Below the pieces are notes generated by a model. That model did not search any database. It was not told the origin of the DNA and saw nothing but the letters and a program-made list of their open reading frames with translations. DNA of 64,000 nucleotides, from the NCBI GenBank assembly GCA_951812745.1, contig OX638327.1:2071501-2135500 (forward strand), given 5' to 3'. Source of the stretch: an uncultured Nitrospirales bacterium. Lineage in GTDB: Bacteria > Nitrospirota > Nitrospiria > Nitrospirales > UBA8639. A program made the translations under genes and the position numbers. Of the stretch, positions 52,028-60,532 are shown in pieces; the stretch's first letter is position 1; the number at the start of each line of letters is the position of its first letter.

Positions 52028-52453
52028 ATGATCTTTGAAGGGTCCGGCCTGTGGGCTTTGTTTCTGAGCGCCTTCCTTGCCGCCACGTTGCTCCCCGGCG
52101 GGTCCGAGGCCGTGTTGGCCATATTGGCCGTTCGTGGTGAGTATGATCCATGGACCCTCTTGGCAGTGGCCTCGGCGGGGAATACATTGGGCGGGATGAG
52201 CACGTGGGGCTTCGGACGTTTGTTCGGGTGGTGGTATCCGGCCTCAGGGTTCACCCGACCCCGGCATCAGCGGTCTATCCGGTGGTTGCAGCAATGGGGG
52301 AGCCCGGCCCTGCTCTTGTCGTGGGTCCCGGTGGTGGGAGATTCGTTATGTCTGGCCGGCGGGTGGCTCCGCGTGCATTGGCTGGCGGCGTTGGTGTGGA
52401 TCGCCATCGGGAAAACGGCACGGTATGGCGTCATCATATATGCGGCCTCGTGA
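52028..52453 (+). CDS. YqaA-like small membrane protein
   Basis: A 141-residue integral membrane protein, about four segments: MIFEGSGLWALFLSAFLAATLLPGGSEAVLAILAV, GNTLGGMSTWGFGR and PVVGDSLCLAGGWLRV. It matches the short YqaA branch of the SNARE-associated/VTT superfamily and is related to the larger protein at 9009. Function unknown. Confidence 0.82.
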   Translation: MIFEGSGLWALFLSAFLAATLLPGGSEAVLAILAVRGEYDPWTLLAVASAGNTLGGMSTWGFGRLFGWWYPASGFTRPRHQRSIRWLQQWGSPALLLSWVPVVGDSLCLAGGWLRVHWLAALVWIAIGKTARYGVIIYAAS

Positions 52454-52503
52454 CCCGTTTTCCGCAGCCAATCTCGCCCAGGCCGCCGGTCACGAGTAAC
52501 GGG

Positions 52504-53040
52504 TCAGGGTTGAGCAGAGGGCCGGATCGTTCCGATGTGAACCGGAGCCTGTGTGCCGTCTTTGCAATAGCGCTCCAGTATCTCGTGAATCACCCGAAAC
52601 GCCAGCTTCGACCACGGAACCTCGTCTCGTTTGAACAGAGCGACTTCCATGCTTTCCATCCCCACACCGAATGCGGCCGTTTTCATGGTTCCGCGAAACA
52701 CGACGTACACCTGGCTCACGTGAGGGATGCTGAAGACCGCGTACAGCCGGGAGATCTCAACCTCGGCTTCGGCCTCTTCCAGGGTCTCCCGAGCCGCGGC
52801 TTCTTCCAGGGTTTCGTCCTTTTCCATGAATCCCGCGGGAAACGTCCACAGTCCGGAACGCGGTTCGATAGCCCGCTTGCACAAGAGGATCCGGTCCTCC
52901 CATTCGGGAAGACAGCCCACCACGATTTTGGGATTTTCATAGTGAACGGCGTGACATCGTTCACAGACGAACCGGAGCAACGAATCCCCCTCGGGGATTT
53001 TCATGACGAGGGGTGCTCCGCAGGCGCTGCAATAGTTCAT
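52504..53040 (-). CDS. NUDIX hydrolase with N-terminal zinc ribbon
   Basis: A 178-residue protein. The N-terminal zinc ribbon is YCSACGAPL...FVCERCHAVHYENP. The NUDIX box is GFMEKDETLEEAAARETLEEAEAEV, complete with the REEx-type metal-binding Glu residues. The architecture matches the NudC-like/ADP-ribose pyrophosphatase class. The start at 53040 is chosen because it gives the zinc ribbon; a frame extends to 53076. The substrate is likely a nucleotide sugar or NADH but not proven. Confidence 0.88.
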   Translation of the reverse strand: MNYCSACGAPLVMKIPEGDSLLRFVCERCHAVHYENPKIVVGCLPEWEDRILLCKRAIEPRSGLWTFPAGFMEKDETLEEAAARETLEEAEAEVEISRLYAVFSIPHVSQVYVVFRGTMKTAAFGVGMESMEVALFKRDEVPWSKLAFRVIHEILERYCKDGTQAPVHIGTIRPSAQP

Positions 53041-53160
53041 CACGTTCACCAATCGTGTGGAGATAAGGGGGAGCAAGAGGAAACGATGTTTCCGACTTGC
53101 TCGTTCCCATCAGGTATGCTTGAATACGTTGTCCACAATCGACCCATGATAACAGGAGCG

Positions 53161-54288
53161 ATGCGGTTCGTGAAGGTTCCTTTGTTGGATTTACAGGCCC
53201 AATTCCAGCAGATCCGTTCGGACGTCCTGGCGGCGATCGAAGAGGTCTGTCAGGAACAGAGCTTCGTGCTGGGTCGCCGGGTCGAGGCCTTCGAATCGGC
53301 CATTGCCGAGTACCTCGGGTGCCGGTACGCCATCGGTGTGGCCTCGGGTAGCGACGCCTTGCTGCTTTCCTTAATGGCGGCGGGGGTGAAACCCGGCGAT
53401 GAAGTGATCACCGTGCCGTTTACCTTCTTTTCCACGGCCGGCGGCATCTCGCGTTTGTACGCGGTGCCCGTGTTCGTGGACGTCCGGGCCGATACGTTTA
53501 CGATCGATACCGAACAGATCGAGCAGAAGATCACCCCTCGCACGAAAGCCATCATCCCGGTGCATCTCTTCGGTCAGTGTGCCGCCATGGAGCCCCTCAT
53601 GGAGCTGGCTGATCGACACGGCATCGCGGTCATTGAAGACGCTTGCCAATCCATCGGCGCCAGTCGCCGTGGTCGAAACGCCGGGACCTTCGGGTATTCG
53701 GGGTGCTTCAGCTTTTTCCCGTCGAAAAACCTCGGAGGCGTGGGTGACGGCGGGTTGATCGTCACGAATGACGGGGACCTCCGTGAATTGCTCCTCGCGT
53801 TGCGGGTCCACGGGAGCCGGTCGGATTACCATCACGATCATATCGGGCTCAACAGCCGGCTGGATGCCCTTGAGGCGGCGGTCTTGCGGGTCAAGCTGCA
53901 ACACCTGGACAATTGGAACGCGAAACGAGCCCGGAACGCGGCGAACTACAATCGGCTTTTGACCGAAGCCGGGTTACTGGAGCACGTGACGTTGCCGGCA
54001 ACGGATCCAGACAACGTCCACGTCTTTAACCAGTATACCCTGCGTGCTCAAAGACGAGACGAGTTGATGGCCTATTTGAAGGAACACGAGATCGGCCATA
54101 AAGTATATTACCCCGTCCCCCTGCACCTACAGGAATGTTACCAACCGCTCGGCTATTCCAAGGGGGATCTTCCGGTTTCCGAGCAACTGGCTCAGGAAGT
54201 GTTGTCCCTGCCGGTGTATCCCGAACTCACCGATGCTCAGATGGAAGCGGTGGTGACGCGGATCAGCGAATTCTACAGCGGCCGTTAA
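53161..54288 (+). CDS. DegT/DnrJ/EryC1/StrS-family aminotransferase
   Basis: A 375-residue PLP enzyme for sugar nucleotides. Start ATG is preceded by AGGAGC. Motifs: VASGSDALLLSLMAAGVKPGDEVITVPFTFFST, VIEDACQSIGA, the Schiff-base Lys in FFPSKNLGG, GDGGLIVTNDG and HVFNQYTLRA. These enzymes aminate a keto group in sugar biosynthesis for the cell surface. A long in-frame opening upstream (to 52150) has no family content and is not part of the gene. No dehydratase neighbours. Confidence 0.9.
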   Translation: MRFVKVPLLDLQAQFQQIRSDVLAAIEEVCQEQSFVLGRRVEAFESAIAEYLGCRYAIGVASGSDALLLSLMAAGVKPGDEVITVPFTFFSTAGGISRLYAVPVFVDVRADTFTIDTEQIEQKITPRTKAIIPVHLFGQCAAMEPLMELADRHGIAVIEDACQSIGASRRGRNAGTFGYSGCFSFFPSKNLGGVGDGGLIVTNDGDLRELLLALRVHGSRSDYHHDHIGLNSRLDALEAAVLRVKLQHLDNWNAKRARNAANYNRLLTEAGLLEHVTLPATDPDNVHVFNQYTLRAQRRDELMAYLKEHEIGHKVYYPVPLHLQECYQPLGYSKGDLPVSEQLAQEVLSLPVYPELTDAQMEAVVTRISEFYSGR

Positions 54289-54537
54289 ATCCGTTCCGAC
54301 GTTCCTGCATCTTCACAGGCTCAATTATTTCGAAGACGGCTTTACTTCTTCTTGACTCTTGCGGTTGTCATGACAAAAAATGAAGGGAAGCTTTGTCCCA
54401 AGCCGTATACCGGCATCTAACCTCGAGCGAGAACTCTCGGAGCGGATGAGACTATACCTCACGTGGGAACTCTTGCTTGAAAATGGCAGTTGAGTACTGG
54501 GACGGACGCTAGAACCGTGGTAAGTCGTGAAGCAGAT

Positions 54538-55236
54538 ATGGAAAGGAAAGATGCTGTGCCTAAAGGTTTCATAGGCCAGGTGATTGGGCCACTGATCACA
54601 GTGTTAATTCTTTTTGGCGTCTATCTCGCCAGAGAAACACTGGTGAACGATTTCGTTGTTCCAACGGTGAAAAAATCCCTCGAGGATGGGAAGTTTCTGA
54701 GAGATCAGATCGCCGACGGAAAATTTGTTGTTGTAGATGAAAATGAATTCGCTGAGAATCATCCGATTGAGCCTAAATACATCAAGGAACTCAAGGACGG
54801 TAAGTATAGCAAGCTTCGGGAGAGTATTGAATCCATGGTGCAGGAGAATATCCAACCCATAAAAGATCGAGCACAGAAACTAGAGGATCAGATGAGTCGT
54901 GTAGAGGCTATCCACAAAGCAGAGTCAGAAGGTTATATTGAAGTGCACCTCTATGAATCTAAACAAGATGCTGATCAAGACGTTCTAGTTCTAGATGCTG
55001 AAGATCCGGTTATAGGTCATTGGTTGACAAATGGCCATTACTACCAGCTAAGGCCTCTTCGTGGAGACGGCGAGGAACAGTGTGTGAAACTTCGCCTTGA
55101 CAAAGGGATCCTAGATAAAAAAGCACATGGCAGGCTCTATGAGACGCAATTCCACAGGCTTTTTACTGGTAGCACATCCAGGGGCCTAGGCAACGCCTCC
55201 ATCGAGTTAAAAAAATTAGAAGACTGTAAGGAGTAG
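54538..55236 (+). CDS. Membrane-anchored protein of unknown function
   Basis: A 232-residue protein with one N-terminal membrane segment (VIGPLITVLILFGVYLA) and a large charged C-terminal part containing a helical coiled region (about 100-140). I chose ATG 54538; TTG 54490 would add 16 residues. The gene is AT-richer than its surroundings, as is the convergent DUF2235 gene, and this pair may have come in together. No family recognised. Confidence 0.6.
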   Translation: MERKDAVPKGFIGQVIGPLITVLILFGVYLARETLVNDFVVPTVKKSLEDGKFLRDQIADGKFVVVDENEFAENHPIEPKYIKELKDGKYSKLRESIESMVQENIQPIKDRAQKLEDQMSRVEAIHKAESEGYIEVHLYESKQDADQDVLVLDAEDPVIGHWLTNGHYYQLRPLRGDGEEQCVKLRLDKGILDKKAHGRLYETQFHRLFTGSTSRGLGNASIELKKLEDCKE

Positions 55237-55347
55237 AAGCCTATGATTGGACTGGTTTTTTGGTTGATGCACGGTGCCTTAAGTTATAGGGTGTAGCCAA
55301 TCACTTGCCCCCGCAGGTCGATATTGCCTACCTTACTATACTCATCA

Positions 55348-56415
55348 TCAGTGGCGAAGTCCTGCTATCCCCAATCGTTTGGTCTTGTCAATCCTCCCGT
55401 TCTCATCTACTATCAAATATTTCCTGTTACGCAAGGCGTAAGGCCGGTAGCCAGTTACTTCGTTGAAGCGGTCGAGGACGGTGTGGTGAATTATAGGTAG
55501 GTGCTTAGACGACGGCTTGTCATTCACGTTGACGCGCACGAAACGGGGGGCCAGTGTTGTCTTTGCAATAAGGCTGGCTCGTTGTTGTTCGTGCATGATA
55601 CCCCTGTGCAAGGGATGAATCTCAATGTCGTCTCTACATATCGCTTCGTCTTTACGTTCGTTCTTTTCTTGCAATCCCCTATAATAAATCTTTGGGGGAT
55701 CCAGGAGTGTTAACCCCCCGTTTTCGGCTTCTTCGCACATAAATCTCAGTGTAATGTCGGAAAGCCCGTCAAACCAATAGCCGCCACCAATATCGGAATG
55801 TACGCCAGCGAACCAGACTTCCTTCACATTCTCCCGATGATTAAAAAGTGTCGGCTGAAAAGCCACACGCTTTTCGTCTATGGAAACCAGATGTACAGCA
55901 GATTCTACATGTCCACCCAATGTCCCGTTTTCAAAAACAATTCCACTGGCGGGGAAAGTTCCTTTCTGTAAATCCAGGGAGCCCTTGGTCGCTGCCACCG
56001 TGTCAAACACACCCAAAAACTTGACAGACTTGACCTTTTTATTGTGCTCGCGAATTTTTGCAGCAAACATTCTGGCAATGGCCGCGCCACGGCTGAAACC
56101 GAAAACGTATACAGCATCTCCATCCTTGAATTGCTGCAGATCATTTTTTGCCTGTTCAATGATGTCTTCCATATCGCCAGAGGGCGGTGCAAACAGAGCG
56201 TTCCATTTTTGCTTACACCAACTGCCGCGAGTGCCGATGCCGGAATAGTAAAAACTGTGCTGCCCAAGAAGATTTCGATTGGGCTTATTCTGCAAATTAC
56301 CATCGAACAGGGCATGAAGTTTCAGCACATTGCTGATGCTTCCATCTGCAAAAAAGTCTCCTGCGTCGCCGGGGTCATTGCAGGTACCATCAAAGCAGAA
56401 AATCAATTTGGCCAT
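55348..56415 (-). CDS. DUF2235 alpha/beta-hydrolase (phospholipase-like)
   Basis: A 355-residue protein of the DUF2235 family. Features: KLIFCFDGTCND at the N-terminus, the nucleophile elbow GFSRGAAIARMFA (Ser in GxSxG), GVFDTVAATKG (Asp) and HSDIGGGYW (His), giving a possible Ser-Asp-His triad. Relatives include type VI secretion phospholipase effectors (Tle1) and many uncharacterised enzymes. No secretion genes or signal peptide. AT-rich and convergent with the membrane-anchored gene at 54538, with 112 bases between. Confidence 0.82.
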   Translation of the reverse strand: MAKLIFCFDGTCNDPGDAGDFFADGSISNVLKLHALFDGNLQNKPNRNLLGQHSFYYSGIGTRGSWCKQKWNALFAPPSGDMEDIIEQAKNDLQQFKDGDAVYVFGFSRGAAIARMFAAKIREHNKKVKSVKFLGVFDTVAATKGSLDLQKGTFPASGIVFENGTLGGHVESAVHLVSIDEKRVAFQPTLFNHRENVKEVWFAGVHSDIGGGYWFDGLSDITLRFMCEEAENGGLTLLDPPKIYYRGLQEKNERKDEAICRDDIEIHPLHRGIMHEQQRASLIAKTTLAPRFVRVNVNDKPSSKHLPIIHHTVLDRFNEVTGYRPYALRNRKYLIVDENGRIDKTKRLGIAGLRH

Positions 56416-56488
56416 TTTGGGTTTCCTCTTGTAAAGTTTTTCGGGCTCGTTCGAACTCTATCATTTCACAATTGAAAGTTCAGTCCTC

Positions 56489-56848
56489 TTATCCGAGGAC
56501 CATGGGGAGGGGCCGGAGTTCGCGCCGGATCGGGTCGAGGATCAGTCCCAGAGCTTCGAGGGAGACCATGCCGAACAGGAGGCTGTCGCCATCCTCGCCG
56601 AAAATGACGGGGGAGGCCGCTCGCTCTCCGTTGATGGCAAAGATCGCATCCCCGATTTCTCTGGTCATGTGGGTCCCATCGGCGAGTGTGAAGACCCGCG
56701 TGCCGTGCGGTTCGATGCCGATTCGTTTCAAGCGTTTCTTGGGGACGACGGAGTAAATCGCTCCCGAATCCACCAAAAATTCCAGATGGGTCTTTCTGCG
56801 AGGATTCGCGGGGTTGATGATACTGGCTTTGATGAAGGTGAGACCCAT
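56489..56848 (-). CDS. Retropepsin-like aspartic protease domain protein
   Basis: A 119-residue protein, one aspartic-protease-type domain: LEFLVDSGAIYSVVPKKRL holds the DSG motif, FTLADG is the flap region and LLFGMVSLEALGL resembles the hydrophobic-hydrophobic-Gly motif. Such single domains act as dimers. The ATG at 56848 is taken because the family core starts soon after; a frame extends to 56902. It may be a partner of some other system; unknown. Confidence 0.8.
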   Translation of the reverse strand: MGLTFIKASIINPANPRRKTHLEFLVDSGAIYSVVPKKRLKRIGIEPHGTRVFTLADGTHMTREIGDAIFAINGERAASPVIFGEDGDSLLFGMVSLEALGLILDPIRRELRPLPMVLG

Positions 56849-56906
56849 TGCCTGCCTATGGAATGTTGCGTTCAACGTACGCAGGGCGTCGGAAATAGTC
56901 AACCTG

Positions 56907-57314
56907 TCATGATCCGCGTTTTTCTTGCGGGTATGTCGCTCGAATGGTGCTGCTGAGCCCGCCGCGGGCCGTAAAGGTGCCGGTCACGATGGCCCATTCG
57001 GGCCGGCAGGCTTTCACGAAATCCTGAAGGATCCTGTTGACGGCGTTTTCGTAAAAGATGCCGACGTTGCGATAGGCATTGATGTAGAGCTTCAGCGACT
57101 TGAGTTCGACGCAGGCTTTTTGCGGCATGTAGTGAATCGTGATCGTGCCGAAGTCCGGGAGTCCGGTTTTCGGACAGATGGCGGTGTATTCCGGGATCTC
57201 GATCGTGATCTCATAACCGGGGAATTGGTTGGGCCAGGTTTCCAAGGGGGGAAGAGGCGCGGCAATCCCGCTTTCGGCGTGTTGTTTCGTATATCCTTGC
57301 TGCGCGCGTTTCAT
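56907..57314 (-). CDS. queF: NADPH-dependent 7-cyano-7-deazaguanine reductase (QueF)
   Basis: A 135-residue short (unimodular) QueF. Catalytic Cys47 and Asp54 are in AICPKTGLPDFGTI. The substrate motif reads ELKSLKLYINAYRN, with Leu where most QueF have Ser. It reduces preQ0 to preQ1 in queuosine synthesis. The ATG at 57314 is preceded by GAAGGGC; ATG 57332 and further upstream are possible. No other queuosine gene is in the window. Confidence 0.92.
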   Translation of the reverse strand: MKRAQQGYTKQHAESGIAAPLPPLETWPNQFPGYEITIEIPEYTAICPKTGLPDFGTITIHYMPQKACVELKSLKLYINAYRNVGIFYENAVNRILQDFVKACRPEWAIVTGTFTARGGLSSTIRATYPQEKRGS

Positions 57315-57518
57315 GCCCTTCACACTCCTCATGATCCACCCAAGGCTGCGTGAATCACGCCTGCCAGTGTACCTTGTCGCATCAAATGTCCGCAATCGTG
57401 AGGGGCGGATGCAAAAACAATCGGCATGTTGAGAAGCGGGTGAGGCGTCTGGTATTTTCTCAGGATTGCCATGTCCTGTACGTATCAACGATAAATGCCC
57501 ATAGCCGGGAACGACGTT

Positions 57519-58022
57519 ATGACCGTAGTCGACAGCGATGATTTTGTGAAGGCGCTCCAGGATATCGGATTTGATTTTTTTACCGGCGTCCCGGACACCA
57601 TTCTGGGCGGTATCATTGAAGTGCTGAGCGATCGCCGGCTCTATACGCCGTCGGTTCGTGAAGACGAGGCGGTGGCCATGGCCGCGGGGGCGTTTTTGGG
57701 CGGGAAAATCCCCGTGGTCCTCATGCAGAATTCAGGGCTGGGGAACGCCATGAACGTGCTGATGTCACTCCACCTGATCTACCGGATCCCGTGCCTGCTG
57801 ATTATTTCCTGGAGGGGATTCGAAGGGAAAGATGCGCCCGAACATCTGGTGATGGGGCAAACCATGCCGCAGTTGATGGAGACGATCCGGATTCCGTATC
57901 GAACATTGTCTTCGGAAACCCTGGTCGAAGATCTGCGATGGACCGCGCAGACCTTCATGGAACAACGCATTCCCGTGGCGTTGTTCTTGAAAAAGGGCGT
58001 GGTGAAAACGATCCAACCGTAA
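57519..58022 (+). CDS. Phosphonopyruvate/sulfopyruvate decarboxylase, alpha subunit
   Basis: A 167-residue pyrimidine-domain subunit of a thiamine-diphosphate decarboxylase (frame open from 57495; I prefer 57519). Motifs: DIGFDFFTGVPDTILGGIIE, VREDEAVAMAAGAFLGGK with the activating Glu, and MQNSGLGNAMNVLMSLHLIY. The pattern fits phosphonopyruvate decarboxylase (Ppd) and sulfopyruvate decarboxylase (ComD). Single-chain Ppd is about 380 residues; here the two domains are separate genes, as in ComDE. First gene of a five-gene run. Confidence 0.85.
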   Translation: MTVVDSDDFVKALQDIGFDFFTGVPDTILGGIIEVLSDRRLYTPSVREDEAVAMAAGAFLGGKIPVVLMQNSGLGNAMNVLMSLHLIYRIPCLLIISWRGFEGKDAPEHLVMGQTMPQLMETIRIPYRTLSSETLVEDLRWTAQTFMEQRIPVALFLKKGVVKTIQP

Positions 58023-58052
58023 TGGGTGGCGGACGAGAGAAGGCTGAAGACT

Positions 58053-58637
58053 ATGCGACCTGAAGAAGGGGTGATGCAGAGCAGGGCTCAGGCGATTCAG
58101 TCCCTTTTTGACATTCTTGTCGATCAACCGGTGATCGTGTGTAATGGGTTCCCTTCGCGGGAAGCCCAGAAAATCAAGGACCGGGCCGGCACCTTTTACA
58201 TGATCGGGTCGATGGGCGTCGCGGCGTCCATCGGGTTGGGGCTGGCCTTGGCCAAACCGGATCAGCAGGTCGTGGTGTTTGACGGCGACGGGAACGTGCT
58301 CATGGGGATGGGCACGTTGGCCACGATCGGCGCCGTACGCCCCAAGAACCTGACGCACGTCGTGTTCGATAACGAGGTGTATGGGACGACCGGCAATCAG
58401 CCGTCCTATTCGCGAGTCGTGCGGCTGGACCAGGTCGCCAAAGCGGCCGGGTACGCCACGGTCGAACGGGTTTGGGAACGGGAAGATATCATGTATGAAT
58501 TCAAACATATGCTCGCCAACGATGGTCCGCATTTCCTGCTGATCAAAGTCAACGAGCAGATCGAAGACGCGGATCGGGTCGCGTTGGATCCGCCTGATAT
58601 TACCGAACGGTTTCGTGCGGCCGTGGGGCCAGATTAG
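58053..58637 (+). CDS. Phosphonopyruvate/sulfopyruvate decarboxylase, beta (thiamine) subunit
   Basis: A 194-residue subunit carrying the thiamine-diphosphate motif FDGDGNVLMGMGTLATIG and the paired Asn in VFDNEVYGTTGNQPS. The latter resembles ComE sulfopyruvate decarboxylase as well as Ppd. The start may be GTG 58026 or ATG 58053; the latter is chosen. It pairs with the alpha subunit to release CO2 from a 3-substituted pyruvate and leave a phosphono- or sulfo-acetaldehyde. Confidence 0.87.
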   Translation: MRPEEGVMQSRAQAIQSLFDILVDQPVIVCNGFPSREAQKIKDRAGTFYMIGSMGVAASIGLGLALAKPDQQVVVFDGDGNVLMGMGTLATIGAVRPKNLTHVVFDNEVYGTTGNQPSYSRVVRLDQVAKAAGYATVERVWEREDIMYEFKHMLANDGPHFLLIKVNEQIEDADRVALDPPDITERFRAAVGPD

Positions 58638-58648
58638 CAACAATGGAA

Positions 58649-58680
58649 CCCTCTCCCCTTGGGAGAGGGAAGGGTGAGGG
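58649..58680 (+). repeat. GGGAGAGGG/GGGTGAGGG repeat, family B
   Basis: CCCTCTCCCCTTGGGAGAGGG forms a hairpin, followed by AAGGGTGAGGG. It lies inside the operon between the beta subunit and aminotransferase genes. Confidence 0.8.
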
Positions 58681-58702
58681 AACATAGGATGAGATCAAGC
58701 TC

Positions 58703-59797
58703 ATGATACTGCTCAATCCAGGTCCGGTAAACGTCTCGGACCGCGTCAGAAACGCCTTGATGGGGCCGGATATCTGTCACCGGGAATCCGAATGCGCGGA
58801 ATTGATCGGCAATATCCGTCGAAAGCTGCTGGGAGCCTTTGTGCCGAGCGCGGAATCGGACTACACCGCGATTCTGCTGACCGGCTCGGGCACCGCCGCG
58901 GTGGAAGCTTCCATCATGTCAAGTCTGCCTCCGGGAAAGCGGCTGATTCACGTCAATAACGGGGTGTACGGAGAACGGATTTCGTCCATCATTGCGACGC
59001 AACGCCTCGGGATCGCCGAAATCAAATGCAAGTGGGATACCCCGCCCGACCCGGAAAAGATTCTAAGGTCTTTGAAGCAAGAGCCGGCGGCACATGGGGT
59101 GGTCATGGTGCATCATGAAACCACGCTGGGGCTTGTCAACCCGGTTCACGAAATTGCCGAACACGTCGACAGCCGCGGGGCCGTCTTTATCGTGGATGCC
59201 GTCAGCGGGTTGGGCGGAGAACCCCTCGATATTGCCGGTCGTCACATGTACATGGTAGCCGGGACCGCGGGAAAGTGCATTCAGGGATTTCCGGGGGTTT
59301 CGTTCGTCCTGGTTCGCAAAGGCTTTATGGAAAACGTGGTGAAGTATCCCAAACGCTCGTGGTATTTGAACCTGGGAAATTATTACACGGCGCAAGAAAA
59401 CGGCATGGTCCCCTTTACGCCGGCCGTCCAGTTGTATGCCGCGTTTGATGTAGCCTTGTCGGAACTCCTGGAAGAGGGGGTGGCGAATCGAATCCAGCGT
59501 TACGGCCGCATGGCCGCTTTGATCCGGGAACGCATGGAAACCCTCGGAGTGCGGGCCGTGCTTCCCCCCGAGCGTCAGTCGAATTCGTTGACGGCGTTTT
59601 ATTTGCCGGAAGGACTGACGTACGCCGTCCTCCATGACCGCCTGAAGGAGCGCGGCTACGTCATTTATGCCGGTCAGGGACATTTAGAGTCGGAAATCTT
59701 CCGCGTGGCGAACATGGGGGCCTTGCAGGCAACACACGTGGACGGATTTCTGGGTGCGTTTGAAGAGGTGTTGAAGCACGAGCGCCGGTCAACATGA
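58703..59797 (+). CDS. 2-aminoethylphosphonate--pyruvate-type aminotransferase (PhnW-like)
   Basis: A 364-residue class V PLP enzyme. Motifs: LLNPGPVNVSDRVRNAL and DICHRESE at the N-terminus, TGSGTAAVEASIMS, Asp165 in IVDAVSG, and the Schiff-base Lys191 in AGTAGKCIQG. This pattern is that of 2-aminoethylphosphonate aminotransferase. Here it probably works in the synthesis direction, aminating the aldehyde made by the decarboxylase. Taurine formation from sulfoacetaldehyde is the alternative. The stop overlaps the next ATG by four bases. Confidence 0.88.
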   Translation: MILLNPGPVNVSDRVRNALMGPDICHRESECAELIGNIRRKLLGAFVPSAESDYTAILLTGSGTAAVEASIMSSLPPGKRLIHVNNGVYGERISSIIATQRLGIAEIKCKWDTPPDPEKILRSLKQEPAAHGVVMVHHETTLGLVNPVHEIAEHVDSRGAVFIVDAVSGLGGEPLDIAGRHMYMVAGTAGKCIQGFPGVSFVLVRKGFMENVVKYPKRSWYLNLGNYYTAQENGMVPFTPAVQLYAAFDVALSELLEEGVANRIQRYGRMAALIRERMETLGVRAVLPPERQSNSLTAFYLPEGLTYAVLHDRLKERGYVIYAGQGHLESEIFRVANMGALQATHVDGFLGAFEEVLKHERRST

Positions 59798-60531
59798 AAG
59801 CGGTCATCCTGGCTGCCGGGCTGGGGAGGCGGCTGCACGTCCTGACCAGGCATCGCCCCAAGTGTTTGATTGAAATCGGGGGGAAGCCGCTTCTGTATCG
59901 CTATTTCGATTCCCTGTTGCCTCTGGGCGTGACCCGAATCTGTGTGGTAGTCGGGTACAAACAAGAAAGCATTCGCGAGGCCGTGGCGTCATACCCCTCC
60001 ACAATGGACGTGACGTTCCTGGTCAATGAGGATTTCGAACGGGGGAGCATCGGCTCGTTGTGGACGGCCCGAGGAGCGTTGGACGACGACGTGGTGATCA
60101 TGGATGCCGACGTCCTGTTTCATCCCGCCGTCCTCGCGCGACTGGTCGCCTCTTCGCATCCCAATGCCCTGTTGATGGATGAAACGGTGGCGCAAGAAAC
60201 CGAAGAATGTATGGTCGTGGTGCGGCAGGGACGGGTGGTGGCGTTGTCCAAGCACGTGCCGGACGAGTATGACCTGGTGGGCGAAGGCGTCGGGTTTTTA
60301 CGCGTGGAGCATGCTGCCGTGCCGCGGTTGCTGCAATCGGTGGAGCGGCGCGTGGATCAGGGACGACTGGATATGGAATACGAAGACGCGTTGGAAGATT
60401 TTTTCCGTGAAATCCCCGTGGGGGTCGAGAAAGTCGGGGGCCTGCCGTGGATCGAGATCGACTTTCCCGAAGATCTGGAACGAGCGGAACAAGACATCCT
60501 GCCTCGGTGTACTGTTCCGCTGACCGCATGA
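59794..60531 (+). CDS. Sugar/phosphonate nucleotidyltransferase (PntC-like)
   Basis: A 245-residue Rossmann nucleotidyltransferase: AVILAAGLGRRL, RPKCLIEIGGKPLLYRYFDSL, VVGYKQESI, the substrate-binding NEDFERGSIGSLW, and metal-binding Asp in VIMDADVLFH, with WIEIDFPEDLERAE near the end. In PntC pathways such an enzyme activates 2-aminoethylphosphonate with CTP. Its overlap with the aminotransferase gene supports that function here. A sugar substrate cannot be excluded. No choline-kinase or mutase domain is fused. Confidence 0.87.
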   Translation: MKAVILAAGLGRRLHVLTRHRPKCLIEIGGKPLLYRYFDSLLPLGVTRICVVVGYKQESIREAVASYPSTMDVTFLVNEDFERGSIGSLWTARGALDDDVVIMDADVLFHPAVLARLVASSHPNALLMDETVAQETEECMVVVRQGRVVALSKHVPDEYDLVGEGVGFLRVEHAAVPRLLQSVERRVDQGRLDMEYEDALEDFFREIPVGVEKVGGLPWIEIDFPEDLERAEQDILPRCTVPLTA

Positions 60532-60532
60532 T

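Noticed and set aside
52150-53160. 337-codon in-frame extension before the DegT aminotransferase
   Set aside because: It crosses the YqaA-like gene on the same strand and the NUDIX gene on the other. The aminotransferase family starts at 53161, with a ribosome-binding site.
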